Under the pieces are notes generated by a model. It worked only from the letters and a program-made list of their open reading frames with translations. It made no database searches and was not told where the DNA came from. Shown here piece after piece: positions 1 through 10,118 of a stretch of DNA of 64,000 bases. The stretch is from Cercophora sp. LCS_1 (taxonomy: Eukaryota > Ascomycota > Sordariomycetes > Sordariales > Lasiosphaeriaceae). Position numbers and translations under genes: made by a program. Location of the stretch: the NCBI GenBank assembly GCA_036250225.1, contig JAPZLL010000069.1, forward strand, positions 61,853-125,852, given 5' to 3'. Positions within the stretch are counted from its first letter, which is position 1; the number at the start of each line of letters is the position of its first letter.

Positions 1-1271
1 TGGCGGACCATCATAGCGTAGAGGGCTGCTGAGGCGCGGACTGGCTCATACTGGTTCGGCATGAGGGTTGCTTTCTCCACGAATATCAACTCGCCGGCCT
101 TGATGTCTTCTGCCGCAAAGATGCCGCGGCCGTGGTGCTCTGACTCGTGGACAACGGTTCGCTTGGTGAAGGAGCCTCGGTCGAGGTGCACGTTGGTCTG
201 ATGGTTGAGGGACTCGTACATTGCCTTGAAGTCGTATTCACCCGTCTCCTCCTCGTGAACCCGCGCCAGACATCGGTCGAGCTCCTTGCGGACCGCTGAC
301 GCGCTGGGATTCAGCTCGAGCGCCTTTTCGAGGTACTCCTTGCATTCTTTGTAGTCGCACAAGCCGTAGGCGGCCCGGCCCGCGTTGTAGTACGCCTTCC
401 AATCCGAGGGACCGCCGACTCGCGATGCGAGAGAGTCAGCCTTGGCGGCGTCGTACCGGCCCAGTAGGAGATTTGTCCCTGCTCGCTTGGTGTGCACCGG
501 AGCACGGGACGCATCATCAGTCGCTTCCACAAGAGCCTCAGAGTAACTACACCTGTTAGTCTGCCTGTATGGTGAATCAGTCAGAAGCAAACGTACCAGA
601 ACACGGCGGTAGGAAAGTCCTTTTCCAAAAAGGCCGTATCACCAGCCTTCTTCCAGTCTTCGGCCGTTTTCAAAAGCGGCCCCAGTCTCAATGACTCTGG
701 GATGATGGGATCCGTAAATCGCAAGAGTGTGACATCAGATGGGTGGTCGACGCAAATCATGTAGTCATTGTCAGTGGCGTTGCCGTTGAGTTTGTAGTAT
801 GGCTCCTTGACAGCAACCACACATCCCTCCGGGACACCTGACAGGATGGCTGAGTCAGGCTGGTTGTAGATGGCTAGCTTGTCTGCGTTGCCAAACTCAT
901 CCTCAACAAGACTGACTGCACCAGCACCAACAAAAGGCGGGCTGATCACCTTGACAATGATGCCTTTGCCCCTGTGATGTGTTTCCACACATAGCTCAGA
1001 CAGAGGGATCTGAAATGTGTAAGCGATCGAACCCAGTCAGACGGCATAGACTCACAATCTCAAGCTCCCTGATTGACTTTGTCGACGCCGGATACGCCTC
1101 CGACATAACAGGCTGCTTGACCGGCCGCGGCGTATTCGGCGACAGGTCCTGCTTCTTGAGATGGACCTTGTGCGTTTTGGCCAACTCCTCCTTGGTCAAC
1201 CTCCGCGGCGGCAGCGAGCCAATGAGGTCTTTGGCGTTGGTCGCCATGCTTGGCGCGGGTACCACAGCCAT
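1..1271 (-). CDS. TPR and SET domain protein, C-terminus outside the window
   Basis: Probable lysine methyltransferase-like protein of the fungal TPR-SET type. Exons read as 1056-1271, 597-1009 and 546 to the left edge, with introns of 46 and 50 nt (donors GTGAGT and GTACGT). The N-terminal ~180 residues carry no motif I recognise. TPR-like helices follow (AEDWKKAGDTAFLEKDFPTA, then SDWKAYYNAGRAAYGLCDYK). The beginning of a SET domain comes next: HHGRGIFAAEDIKAGELIF, the usual G-R-G-hydrophobic start. The catalytic NHxC and GxxY parts would lie beyond position 1. A second ATG eight codons in (MATNAKDL) could be the true start. Substrate is unknown; many fungal TPR-SET proteins are uncharacterised. 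The domain call is firm. Methyltransferase activity cannot be judged because the active site is out of view. Confidence 0.85.
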
Positions 1272-1778
1272 TCTTTGACAGTGTTGACTTCAAACCTGGA
1301 AGTAAACAAAAGGAGTGACCGGCAATCAATCACACCATCGATCGGTCCACTGAAAAGCAAAGGAACGGAAAAATGTTGGATTTAAAATCGCGGTTTTACC
1401 TGGGTTTAAAGCAATGTGGCATTCTCGGAGGTGAATGAGCCGCATGGCTATTTACAACCTAGTGGCCTGGGCAATTTACCGGGGCATGCCCAGACTGTGG
1501 AGGGCTGCGGAGAGAAGTGGAGAGCGAGCTTGGCCCAGCTCGTTCGTCTCGGAACACCACCAGCATTGATGCCTTGCCTCAATCGGAAATTACCCACCAA
1601 CGGCGTCGTCCGAGGGCATTCGCCGTCGTCTGAGGTCGTCTCTAGTCGACGTCAAACCGAGATCGCATTCGTCATGCGTCTTAGCGGCAGGAACCGATTC
1701 TTTGCCACCGTTTCTTTTTTTCTTTTTTTTCGATCCCTGGTTCTCTGAGCGTAGAGCGCTGGCAGCTGGAGGGCGATT
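1272..1778. other. intergenic, upstream of the TPR-SET gene
   Basis: No gene seen. A polypyrimidine run around 1710-1735 is the only obvious feature. The short open frames here lack recognisable protein character. Confidence 0.6.
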
Positions 1779-3841
1779 TCAAATGCGAGTGCTTTTCGCG
1801 ATTTTGCCATTCCCGTCATTGATGCCAAGCTCGAGCGTCCATGACTGCTTGGTTCCAAGATGAGACCGATTTTGACCGTCTACCGCACCGTCACTCGAGG
1901 CCGGCGGTTCCTCTTGTCGGTCATTTGCTAACGAGGCGCCCCATTGGTCTACAACGTCGACGGCCCAGTGTCCTATAGCGCGTTGTGGACATTTGGGCAA
2001 AGCCGTGGTGTACCAGGTCAGGATGCGCAAGTTATATGACCCAAAGAAGCAGCCCAGCATCCAACGCTCGATTCTATCCGACCAAGAAGAGCCAGGGAGG
2101 ATGCTTGGGAAAGCTTGCGGGCATACTCCGCCAACGGTAACTCCCAATCCCACTTCGCAAAACTCTCTTGCCATGTCATCGTCGATGCCATGACCAGAAG
2201 ACAAGTGTCGGAGAAGAAAGTATGACTGTCGGAACCCGATACACAGCTTTGCCGTCGGAGAGCACAACTTGCAGGCTTTGGGACCCTCTGGGGTTGGAGG
2301 CTTTTGTGTTACGAAACTTTTCATCTGGTAGAAACGATGGCTGTTCATGAGACCTTGGCGCTTGGCAGCAAGTTGCAAGGTGGCAAAACAAGGTGGTACT
2401 CCTAGACCCAGAGGCAGCTCTCCTTCGAGTCCAGAAACCACAATGCTCTCCAGCAAGCAGCCCGTGTCGTACAAGGCCTTCGCCTGACTGCGGTCGGAAT
2501 CGACTCGTAAGCCCAACGATCTGATTCCATAGAACAGAGTCTTGGTCCTAGGCTGTAAGCCCCAAGAAACCCGATTGTCTGCCTCCCGGCCCGATGATGT
2601 CCAGTTGTATTTTTGTTCGTCAGTCAGAACGCCAGCATCACCGAGAACTTGAAAAAGCTGTGTTGCGATAACGGGTGCTGTGATCGAACCGGGGGCCTCT
2701 TTATGAGGCGGAGTGCTGTCTGGCTCCACGGGCGGGTACGGTCCTCTTGCTTCCCTGGAGAATCCCATCAATCCGAGCTCGCGACAACAGATCTTATCGT
2801 CCAGGCCAACCGTCCTGTGGTAACTTGACATATGCTTTGCAAAGCCTTCGACCGAATGGTAGCGGTTAGATAAATCGCAATCGCCAAAGTTATGATCCAG
2901 AACCAGATGTTGACCGAATGAAAAGGCGTCAAGATAGCCCGGACCCTCAGAGTCCGCGTTGGTGTGGTTGCAGAGGAAACAACATCCATTTTCGAAAAGT
3001 TCATCGATTCCCAGCATGAAACCACACGAGTAGTATGTGGAGTGTGCGGGGCGTTGGGGATAACATGTGCTTTCGGGTGCCGTCCAGTCAGGAAATTCTT
3101 GGCCTGTTATCCATGAACTCGCGGGTTTTTCATGGGCAGCTGACAACGATGATAGCTGGGAAGCCATTGAGAAGACACTTTGCTGCAAGCTCCACATGCA
3201 GTCCATAAAACTGCCATAGCCTTCTTCCTGGGAGGATGCCATATTCTCAATAGCTTTGAGGCTTGCGAGCGAAACAGCCTTAATCTCCGGGATGTCATCA
3301 ACACGTTCTTTGACAGCCTGTGTCAAGCCAAAGTTTTCACAGCCCATTGACCTATACTCATCAGCCATTGGCCCCTCGTCCGGGAAGGCCGCCGGAACTT
3401 ACATGTTGATAAGTGACAAAGAGTTTTCTACCGCCTGTCTGTGAGCCGAAACCATGGACACCATCTCATCGAACAAGTCTTTGCTCGCTGCGATTTCAGT
3501 TTTTGTCCGAAACGTCTCATGTGACTCCAGACACTCAGGTCGAGATTCTGAGATGCAGCATTCCACTCTTTGATGTCGCGATCGCAATTCTCGAGCCGGG
3601 ATTTTAGGGTGTTGAATTGGGCCTCATTATCAACAAGAATGCCTTGCGGCCCATCTTCACGATTGAGGATAGTTCGAACATCGTCTAAGGCCGAGCGCAG
3701 AGATCCAAGCTCGATGTCCAGCTTTTGAATCGTCCTGTGAGCAGCCTTATAGCGATCGAAAAATCCCTTCAGCTTGAGAATCCGAGAGATTGACTGCCCA
3801 GCAAAAGCGGCCAGACCAACAGCGAGCCCAGAGACCTCCAT
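1779..3841 (-). CDS. PigL_N-like N-terminal domain with C2H2-like zinc-finger region; frame problem near 3490-3535
   Basis: The N-terminus (MEVSGLAVGLAAFAGQSI, then coiled-coil helices with LDIELGSLRSALDDVRTIL) matches the fungal PigL_N/Helo-like N-terminal pattern found on STAND-type and other putative signalling proteins. The C-terminal ~520 residues contain two C-x2-C ... H-x4-H style clusters: CCFLCNHTNADSE...HLVLDH, and ACKLCSP...LLRHLSSGHG. A clean intron lies at 3352-3402 (GTAAGT, acceptor TATAG). Between 3535 and 3487 the frame changes. Either a 47-nt intron (3488-3534, weak GTGTCT donor) removes part of the domain, or one A has been lost from an A-run near 3505, making a frameshifted gene. 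With the intron, exons 3535-3841, 3403-3487 and 1779-3351 keep one frame. Function unknown; it may be a nucleic-acid binding or cell-fate protein. Confidence 0.6.
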
Positions 3842-4061
3842 ATCTCAATTACCTCAAGAAGCCGGACGGATATGTTGAGCGTTGTTTTTCGCAGGCAAGT
3901 GGTTACATCTTGAATGTGGGCGGAGAGAACCAAAGAGGCTCTGGAAGGTGAGCGACTTAAGGGGTGCACTGCCACACTGCAAGGCAGCTCGAGGGGCGTC
4001 TTCTCACCGCAGATGGTCGAACATGATTGGTCTTGAGGTATTTACAGCTGTGGTTGCCGGT

Positions 4062-4930
4062 TTAGGGAGAGGTCTTCGAAAAACTGCTCGGCGTACGCTT
4101 CATGATGACTGTTCGCATCGAGCCTTCAGGAAGTGGTCCACCGAGCTCGAGGGCATTGCTCTCGCCCCAGTTCCGACCCTCGGCCTTCACAGCGCCCCAT
4201 CTTCCCGCCATATCAAAGTCGAGAACGTCGACGTCTTCGAAGCCGAGACGCTTATAGACGGAATATCCGTACGGTGAAGCCTCCAGATAACTCGCAAGCC
4301 CGAGACTGTCGGCAAGCTCATTACCCCAACGAACAAGAGCCGATCCTGCGCCCAACCGTTGCCAATTCGGCACAGAAACAAGCGTTTTGAGGTCTGTATT
4401 TCCCTCAAGTGTTAGCGGATGCACAAGTAAATCGCTGGGGAATACTTGCACAAGTGAGCATCTCCCCCGACAATCCCGTTGTATCTCTGATGTAACACGC
4501 TAATGAACCAGTCATACATGTCGACATTGCTTCCCTCGCCCAGCATCTCTGCTGTCACGGGGGTTTCGACGCTCCACTCGCCCTCAGACACAGGTTGGCG
4601 TCTCAAAATCCACTTGCCAAAACTCACGACCTCGCCTGGACCGTTGACAGATGCGTCCTCCGGGAGAAGTTCAGCGACCATGAGAATGGTCTCAGAGCTC
4701 TTTTTGCCATCAGGCGTCATGTCTGCAAGCACGCTGGCAGTGTGTTTCTTCTTTGCGTCTTCCGTGACGGTAGGAAACATGAGCTGGTTGATGACATCCG
4801 TGCCGAAAGCGGCAAACTGGATCTCGGTCATAATAGCGGCATCGGCCCGTGTGGCCTCGCGGATGCGGATGCGGGGGTTTGCAGAAGCCATGTTGAAGAT
4901 AGCAGCAAGACGGGTTGGCAATATCGCCAT
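4062..4930 (-). CDS. GNAT-family N-acetyltransferase
   Basis: Acetyl-CoA dependent acetyltransferase of the fungal GNAT group. Exons 4450-4930 and 4062-4393 encode ~270 residues. The beginning RIRIREATRADAAIMTEIQ is a typical GNAT alpha1/beta1 start. The acetyl-CoA loop is present as VPNWQRLGAGSALVRWG (motif A, Q/R-x-x-G-x-G/A), followed by ASPYGYSVYKRLGFED (motif B). The exons only join in frame through a GC-AG intron: donor GCAAGT at 4449, branch CTAAC, acceptor ACAG, 56 nt. This rebuilds the beta4 strand (HLYLKTLVSVP) expected just before motif A. ATG at 4891 (MASANP) is an alternative start. The acceptor substrate is unknown. The gene is divergent from the hemerythrin-like gene. Confidence 0.85.
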
Positions 4931-5687
4931 GCGGTATCGACGGCTCGAGTGGCCGGGTTCTATTTTATCGTTCGTGCCGACGCCCTAGGAACGGCCCGCT
5001 AAAGTATGGTTGTTTCGGCGTGACTCACGCATCGGGTCGGGTGGGGACGACGGGTAAGAAAGTCGTTCGACGCGGTAGTTCATCTTGAAGCCGCTGTTCG
5101 CCGACGCTTATCCGGAGGACCTTCCAATTGCGGGTTGGCGCTGATGAAGCTGTGATAGACAGTTCATAGTCCGTTTCCGCGTGAGTGAACCAGAACGTTC
5201 AAGGTGTACGGTGCTGAAGTTTGTGATGATAATATGTTTGTGGCAAGCTGGAGGAATGAGACGGGAGTTTGTTTGTTCCCCGCGTTGCGGGGTTCTTCAG
5301 CAGGCCCCACTACCCCAAATCTTCGGTTGGGAAGGGACAATGGAGGCTGGGCTCGGCCCACACAATTCCGAGGGACACGTCCCTCTATACTTATAGAGTA
5401 AATGCGACAGTCTAAGAATTTTGAGCCCACGCGTAGAACAGTTCTAAGCTCGCCTTGAACAGGCTTGGCGCTGCTGAAGACAAGAACCCCGTGCCAAGAT
5501 GTCCGAGTTCCGAGCCCCGACTGCCAGACCAACTCCGATGTGGGGCAACCTGAGACGGACCGCTTAGTAACCCATTTTCAACCAATGACCTTCCCCCTTT
5601 TAATCAGCTCCCTGGAGCTTTGAGGTTGCTCGCAACATCGACAGCTGCCACAGTGATCGTACGACTGTTGCTTGCTCCCCTTTCAAG
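4931..5687. other. divergent intergenic region
   Basis: Shared upstream region of the GNAT gene (minus) and the hemerythrin-like gene (plus). No further gene or clear regulatory motif recognised. Confidence 0.5.
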
Positions 5688-6710
5688 ATGGCCGGCCCAA
5701 GGACGACGATTTTCCTCTCCATCCCTTTCATGATCATTGGCTTTCTGCTGAGCCGCGCACCCTACAACATGGTCAGCTACGCACCCACTAAGCAATGGGC
5801 CGACGGTCCCATGGACCTGATCGCGACTCCACAGTTCCAGACCAAGAAGGTACCTCAATAAACCCCCACTGACAACATCGCCGAGCCGGGAATAACACGA
5901 TGTCTCTAGACCGATATCTTCACTGCGGGCGCTACGCACATGGCACTTCTCCATAACTCGATCCTCCGCGGTTACAATTCCATCTACCACCAAGCTCCCA
6001 TCGTTGCCGACTCGGACAAGGCCGACTTTGTCGGGTATGCCCTGACCTGGTACAAGTTTGTCAAGTCTCACCACGACGATGAGGAACAGACCCTCTTCAC
6101 CAAGATTGAGGACTTGCTGGAGGACAAGAACATTTTTGAGGAGACGCATAAGGAACATGGTAGGAATTCGGAGATCGCATGACGGTTTGCGTTGTGCTGA
6201 CGTTGGGCTACAGATTCCTTCCTCGGTGGTCTGGCGGAGTTTGAGAAGTATCTCAGTGGACTGAAGTCGCCGGCTGATTTCTCAGGCGAGGAGCTTGTTG
6301 GGATTATGAAGAAGTTCCAGGAGCCCTTCAAGAACCACTTCCATAGCGAGATCTCGACCATTGCGAAATTTGCCGACCACCCCAAGGCCCCCAAGGCAGG
6401 AACGCCCGAGGAGGCCGCTGCTTCGGCCACCTTCAAGGCGTGGGGCAAGGCTACCGTCACCAAAGCTGGTGTTTTGGACGTTGTGCCATTCTTCCTGCTC
6501 AACCTGGACCGCACCATCGAGGACGGGCTCTGGGCCAACTGGCCCCCTATGCCCGCCCCGATCAAGTGGGGGTTGATCAACCTTGCTGGCGCATGGCACT
6601 CTGGCTGGTGGAAGTTTGCCTCTTGCGATGCTGCAGGCCAGCCTCGTGAACTGTGGGCATTCCAGGCTGCAGATCTGAGGGCTCAGAGGGAGACTGCCAA
6701 TAAGGCTTGA
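5688..6710 (+). CDS. hemerythrin/HHE-domain protein with N-terminal membrane anchor
   Basis: Exons 5688-5849, 5910-6159 and 6214-6710 encode 302 residues. Residues ~7-25 are a hydrophobic stretch (TIFLSIPFMIIGFLLS) that could be a signal anchor. The following region is a hemerythrin-like four-helix bundle. Candidate iron ligands are His64/His69, His81, the HHDDEE cluster at 108-113, His134/His137 and the HFHSE cluster near 179-183. Fungal HHE proteins are linked to iron, oxygen or nitrosative chemistry, but the specific role here is unknown. The C-terminal half (WANWPPMPAPIKW...) is typical of ascomycete members. Both introns have clean GT-AG sites. A membrane-tethered hemerythrin is somewhat unusual, because many family members are soluble. 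Confidence 0.85.
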
Positions 6711-7391
6711 TTGGAGACAACTTGGCTTGACTATACGTGAATGATCTTGTTTTATGATGAGGCAAATCGGGTCTGGCGTTTGTGGACACTGACAGGGCTG
6801 GTTTAGGTATGTCGTGTGAGAAACAATCTGGATATTACATCTTCCTTGTCCGCATATCTGCAAGAGCGGCTCTGTGGCTGTTTCCCAGGCGTGGAACTCG
6901 GGCACCTGCAATGGGTGAACCTTCCATGTTGGCCACGTCGGTCGCAGCTTCTGAGCAGGAGTCTGCGCATGGACAAGTTATTCCCACCGTTTCCGAAGCC
7001 ACGGCGCGCATCTATCCCAAGTCTGTAGCCTGTCGTCGGCACATCACCACGCTCACTTACATTCAGCCCCCTCCACCTCTACCGTGTTCTGCATCGACTC
7101 GGACGGCCTCGGTCACATTTCTAGCTCAAACCAACCCCAAATACGTCCCTCAACTCAGCAATGCTGCCCTTGCCGACGGACCAGACAACGCGATCATGGC
7201 AATATCGGCCCGTGCAAATCGTCCTCGGTCCTTCAATGGAAGCCTTCGGAGCCCATGCGCAAAACCAGCTTGTACGCAGGGCCGACGGCGATGACAAGAA
7301 TGCGACTGCACTTTTTAGACCCGAGTGCCGCCCCAAAGTTGGTAACGCCATCAAGAAACGTACACCGCTTGCATTAACATCAGGCTGGCAG
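6711..7391. other. intergenic / possible lost 5' part of the Ctr gene
   Basis: No convincing exon. A methionine- and histidine-rich Ctr N-terminus was looked for and not found. A GTAACG...GGCAG segment at 7342-7391 could be the last intron of a longer copper-transporter gene, but the phase does not fit a convincing upstream exon. Confidence 0.4.
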
Positions 7392-7796
7392 ATGCTCTTG
7401 CATTTCGATACGAAGGGCACGTGTCTCTTGTCGGACGAGTAGCACATCAAGTCGAACAAGATGTTCATCGGGGTCTGCATCGCTATCGCTTTTCTCCCCA
7501 TCTTCCTCGAACTCTTCCGCCTCTTGGGCAAGCACTACGACCGACACATCAAGAAGAAGAATGTAGGCAAGGTCATCCGCCAGAACTGCGGGCAGCAGCT
7601 CGTACGGACCATTGCTTTCGCCGGCCAGCTCGGGATCGCATACCTCCTGATGCTGCTTGCTATGTCGTTCAATGGTTGGATCATTCTCGCGATCCTGGTT
7701 GGGTCATGTTTGGGTTACTTTTTCTTTCAGCGGGACTTGCATCCTGGGAAGGATGATAAGAAGGAAGAGACACACGGCCACCATGCCGGTGCATAA
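7392..7796 (+). pseudogene. Ctr-family copper transporter with an in-frame TAG in the conserved W-H motif
   Basis: From the ATG at 7461 an open frame encodes 111 residues with the three membrane helices of Ctr copper transporters: FIGVCIAIAFLPIFLELF, then LGIAYLLMLLAMSFN, then GWIILAILVGSCLGYFFF. The last helix carries the GxxxG packing motif. The sequence directly upstream reads MLLHFDTKGTCLLSDE-stop-HIKSNKMF in the same frame. Fungal relatives have a tryptophan in that place (a ...W-H-I-x-S...F pattern), so a TGG to TAG change at 7440-7442 is the simplest explanation. Translation from 7461 would give a three-helix protein without the N-terminal methionine-rich copper-binding part. The alternative is an unseen intron ending at this TAG. 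Copper uptake is the family role; function of this copy is doubtful. Confidence 0.55.
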
Positions 7797-8094
7797 GGCT
7801 GAGCGGTCAGGGGAGAGGCTGGACGAAGGGTCTTGGGAACTTGTTACATACAGCACGTATCGAATAGCACTAATGGTATTCGTTGTCGGAATAGTCGTCT
7901 TGGAATGTGCGAGCCGAGCTGTTGGAAGATGGGTGAAGGTTGCTGACAAATGCCAAGAGGTCATCAAGGTTGGTTTTGTGCGGGGGATGCAGGCGGCAGG
8001 CAACTGGCGTGAACAACCCTGGAAGCTATCGCCATTTTTACTTTTAGTGCCGATTAACACTGGTGCAAAGATTGGAGGGCCACTGACAAGCGCC

Positions 8095-9984
8095 ATGGCG
8101 AGCAAATCGCGAAGTTCAGACGGCTGCTGGACGTGCCGGCTCCGTCGCAAAAAATGCGATGAAGTGCGGCCGGTGTGCGGGGCATGCGGCTCGCTGGAAA
8201 TCGACTGCTTGTACGGCGACCAGAAGCCCGAGTGGATGGATGGCGGCGACAAGCAAAAAGAAAAGGCAGAATGGTTCAAGCTCGAGATCAAGCGAAAGGG
8301 CGGCCAGCGACGAGAACGCAAGTATCTACAGTCGCTGGAACAAAGCCTGGGGTCCCTCGATGTCGTCGACCACCACGATGACAGCGACCCCGGGAGCAGC
8401 AGCAACCCGCAGTTCACGCCTCCCGAGTCGTCGGCATCTCCTGAATCATCAGCAACAAGACCAAACGGCGGCGCAAGGTCGGAGCCCAGCGTCCCGCCAG
8501 AGGACCACTCACCCCACTCCCTCCTCTCGGTCCTCACCTCCAGCAGCAGCAGCAGCAGCTCATCCGACAACCCAATGGACATCAACGAGAGAGAACTCAA
8601 CATGATAACGCTCTACCTGGATTACGTTTTCCCCTTCCTCTTCCCCTTCTACCGGCCCCGTCTCCTGGACTCGGGACGCGGCTGGCTCCTCGTCCTCTTC
8701 TCCCGAAACAAGGCCCTCCTCCACACAGCCCTAAGCCTAGCCTCGTACTTCTTCAACGTCGTCATGAACCACACCAACGATCCCGCATGTGGCGCATCCC
8801 CCTGCCAAACACACAACTGGGACGAACTCCAACGGCAGCAAAACATTGCCCTGACCGAACTCCAAACCGAAATGCAACGCATCGTCGCCCGCGGCGTGCG
8901 CGGCTACCTGGCCGAGACCAACCGAGTCATGGCAAGCATCATCCAGCTCCTAACGTTCGAAATCGCCGTAGCCAACACCGGCAACTGGACCATGCACCTC
9001 GACGCGGCAGCCGAGCTTTTCACCCTCATCATGACCACCTCGGCAGACCCAAACAACAATGGCCAAATCTGCTTCACCTCCCTCCTCATCCAACTCGGCA
9101 CCCGCCCCTTTTGCTACACGCCCAAATCCCACCCCTGGTCCGCCGAACAAGCCTCCCTCCGCTTTTCCACCGCCTTTCTGCTCTGCTTCGACGCGCTCGC
9201 CGCCACGTCCCTCGAAACGGTCCCGCGCCTCCAGCAATACCACGCCCACTTACTCGCCGAACCAGACCACCAAACCAGGCAACTCCTCCCCGATTCGGAA
9301 AAGGAATACGTCCTCCCGCATATTAATCTGCGTGAGTTTACCGGGATCCACAACTGGGTCTTCATCGCAGTCGGGGAGATCGCATCGCTGGACGCATGGA
9401 AAAAGGAGCAGAAACGGAACGGCTCGTTCTCCGTTGCGCAGCTCCTTGCAAGGGCCACGGCAATTGAGTGTAATCTGCGTGTCAATATGGCTACGCTGGA
9501 TATGATGCCTGATACTGAACCCACGGGACCACAGCTCCCGCTTCTTGAGGCGCTTTCGCATATGGGTGGGCTGAGTAGTCCGCGGATTGCAGAAGTGACG
9601 ACTACGACGACCAAGATCTGGGCGCAGGCTGTGTTGACGTATTTACATGTTGTTGTGTCGGGGTGGCAGCCTGCTAGTCAAGAGATTCGGTCGTCTGTTG
9701 CGGCAACGATCACGATGTTGCTGGGTCTTGCGTCGCCGGGGTGTCTGCGGCCGCTGGTGTGGCCCATGACGATTACGGGGTGTATGGCTGCGCCGGAAGA
9801 GGAGCAGACTTTCCGCGATTTGGTGGCGTCTATGGGGCCGTTGACAACGCTTGGTGCCATGGCCAAGGCGTTGGCTATCATGGAGCATGTGTGGGCGCAT
9901 CGGGCTGAGATTGAGGCCAATTATGACAAGTGGGATTATGCGTCCTGTTTTAAGAGTCTTGGGACGGTGAGCTTGTTGGTTTAG
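8095..9984 (+). CDS. Zn2Cys6 transcription factor with fungal-specific C-terminal region
   Basis: Single-exon gene of 629 residues. Cysteines 11, 14, 21, 28, 31 and 38 form a complete Gal4-type Zn2Cys6 DNA-binding cluster (CWTCRLRRKKC ... CGAC ... C). A basic linker (KLEIKRKGGQRRERKYLQ) and a Ser/Pro-rich segment with a serine run follow. A long helical region then resembles the Fungal_trans_2 family (ITLYLDYVFPFLFPFYRP near the start, LTFEIAVANTGNWTMHLDAA in the middle). The open frame extends upstream to 7657 over the copper-transporter remnant, but the ATG at 8095 is right before the zinc cluster and is the natural start. Target genes are unknown. Neither neighbour suggests a cluster-specific regulator. 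Confidence 0.9.
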   Translation: MASKSRSSDGCWTCRLRRKKCDEVRPVCGACGSLEIDCLYGDQKPEWMDGGDKQKEKAEWFKLEIKRKGGQRRERKYLQSLEQSLGSLDVVDHHDDSDPGSSSNPQFTPPESSASPESSATRPNGGARSEPSVPPEDHSPHSLLSVLTSSSSSSSSSDNPMDINERELNMITLYLDYVFPFLFPFYRPRLLDSGRGWLLVLFSRNKALLHTALSLASYFFNVVMNHTNDPACGASPCQTHNWDELQRQQNIALTELQTEMQRIVARGVRGYLAETNRVMASIIQLLTFEIAVANTGNWTMHLDAAAELFTLIMTTSADPNNNGQICFTSLLIQLGTRPFCYTPKSHPWSAEQASLRFSTAFLLCFDALAATSLETVPRLQQYHAHLLAEPDHQTRQLLPDSEKEYVLPHINLREFTGIHNWVFIAVGEIASLDAWKKEQKRNGSFSVAQLLARATAIECNLRVNMATLDMMPDTEPTGPQLPLLEALSHMGGLSSPRIAEVTTTTTKIWAQAVLTYLHVVVSGWQPASQEIRSSVAATITMLLGLASPGCLRPLVWPMTITGCMAAPEEEQTFRDLVASMGPLTTLGAMAKALAIMEHVWAHRAEIEANYDKWDYASCFKSLGTVSLLV

Positions 9985-10118
9985 ATACAGGACCAAATTC
10001 TCGTCGGGATACAGCTCTTGAGGGGTATGGGATGTTGTGGTTCCGCCTTACTACTCGCGCCAACACAGGGCATCGATGCCTTGGTCTTCACTCCTCGAAC
10101 GCCAACACAATTTCGGCA

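Noticed and set aside
7657..8094. Upstream extension of the Zn2Cys6 frame to 7657
   Set aside because: It overlaps the copper-transporter frame and has no protein character. The ATG at 8095 sits right before the zinc cluster.
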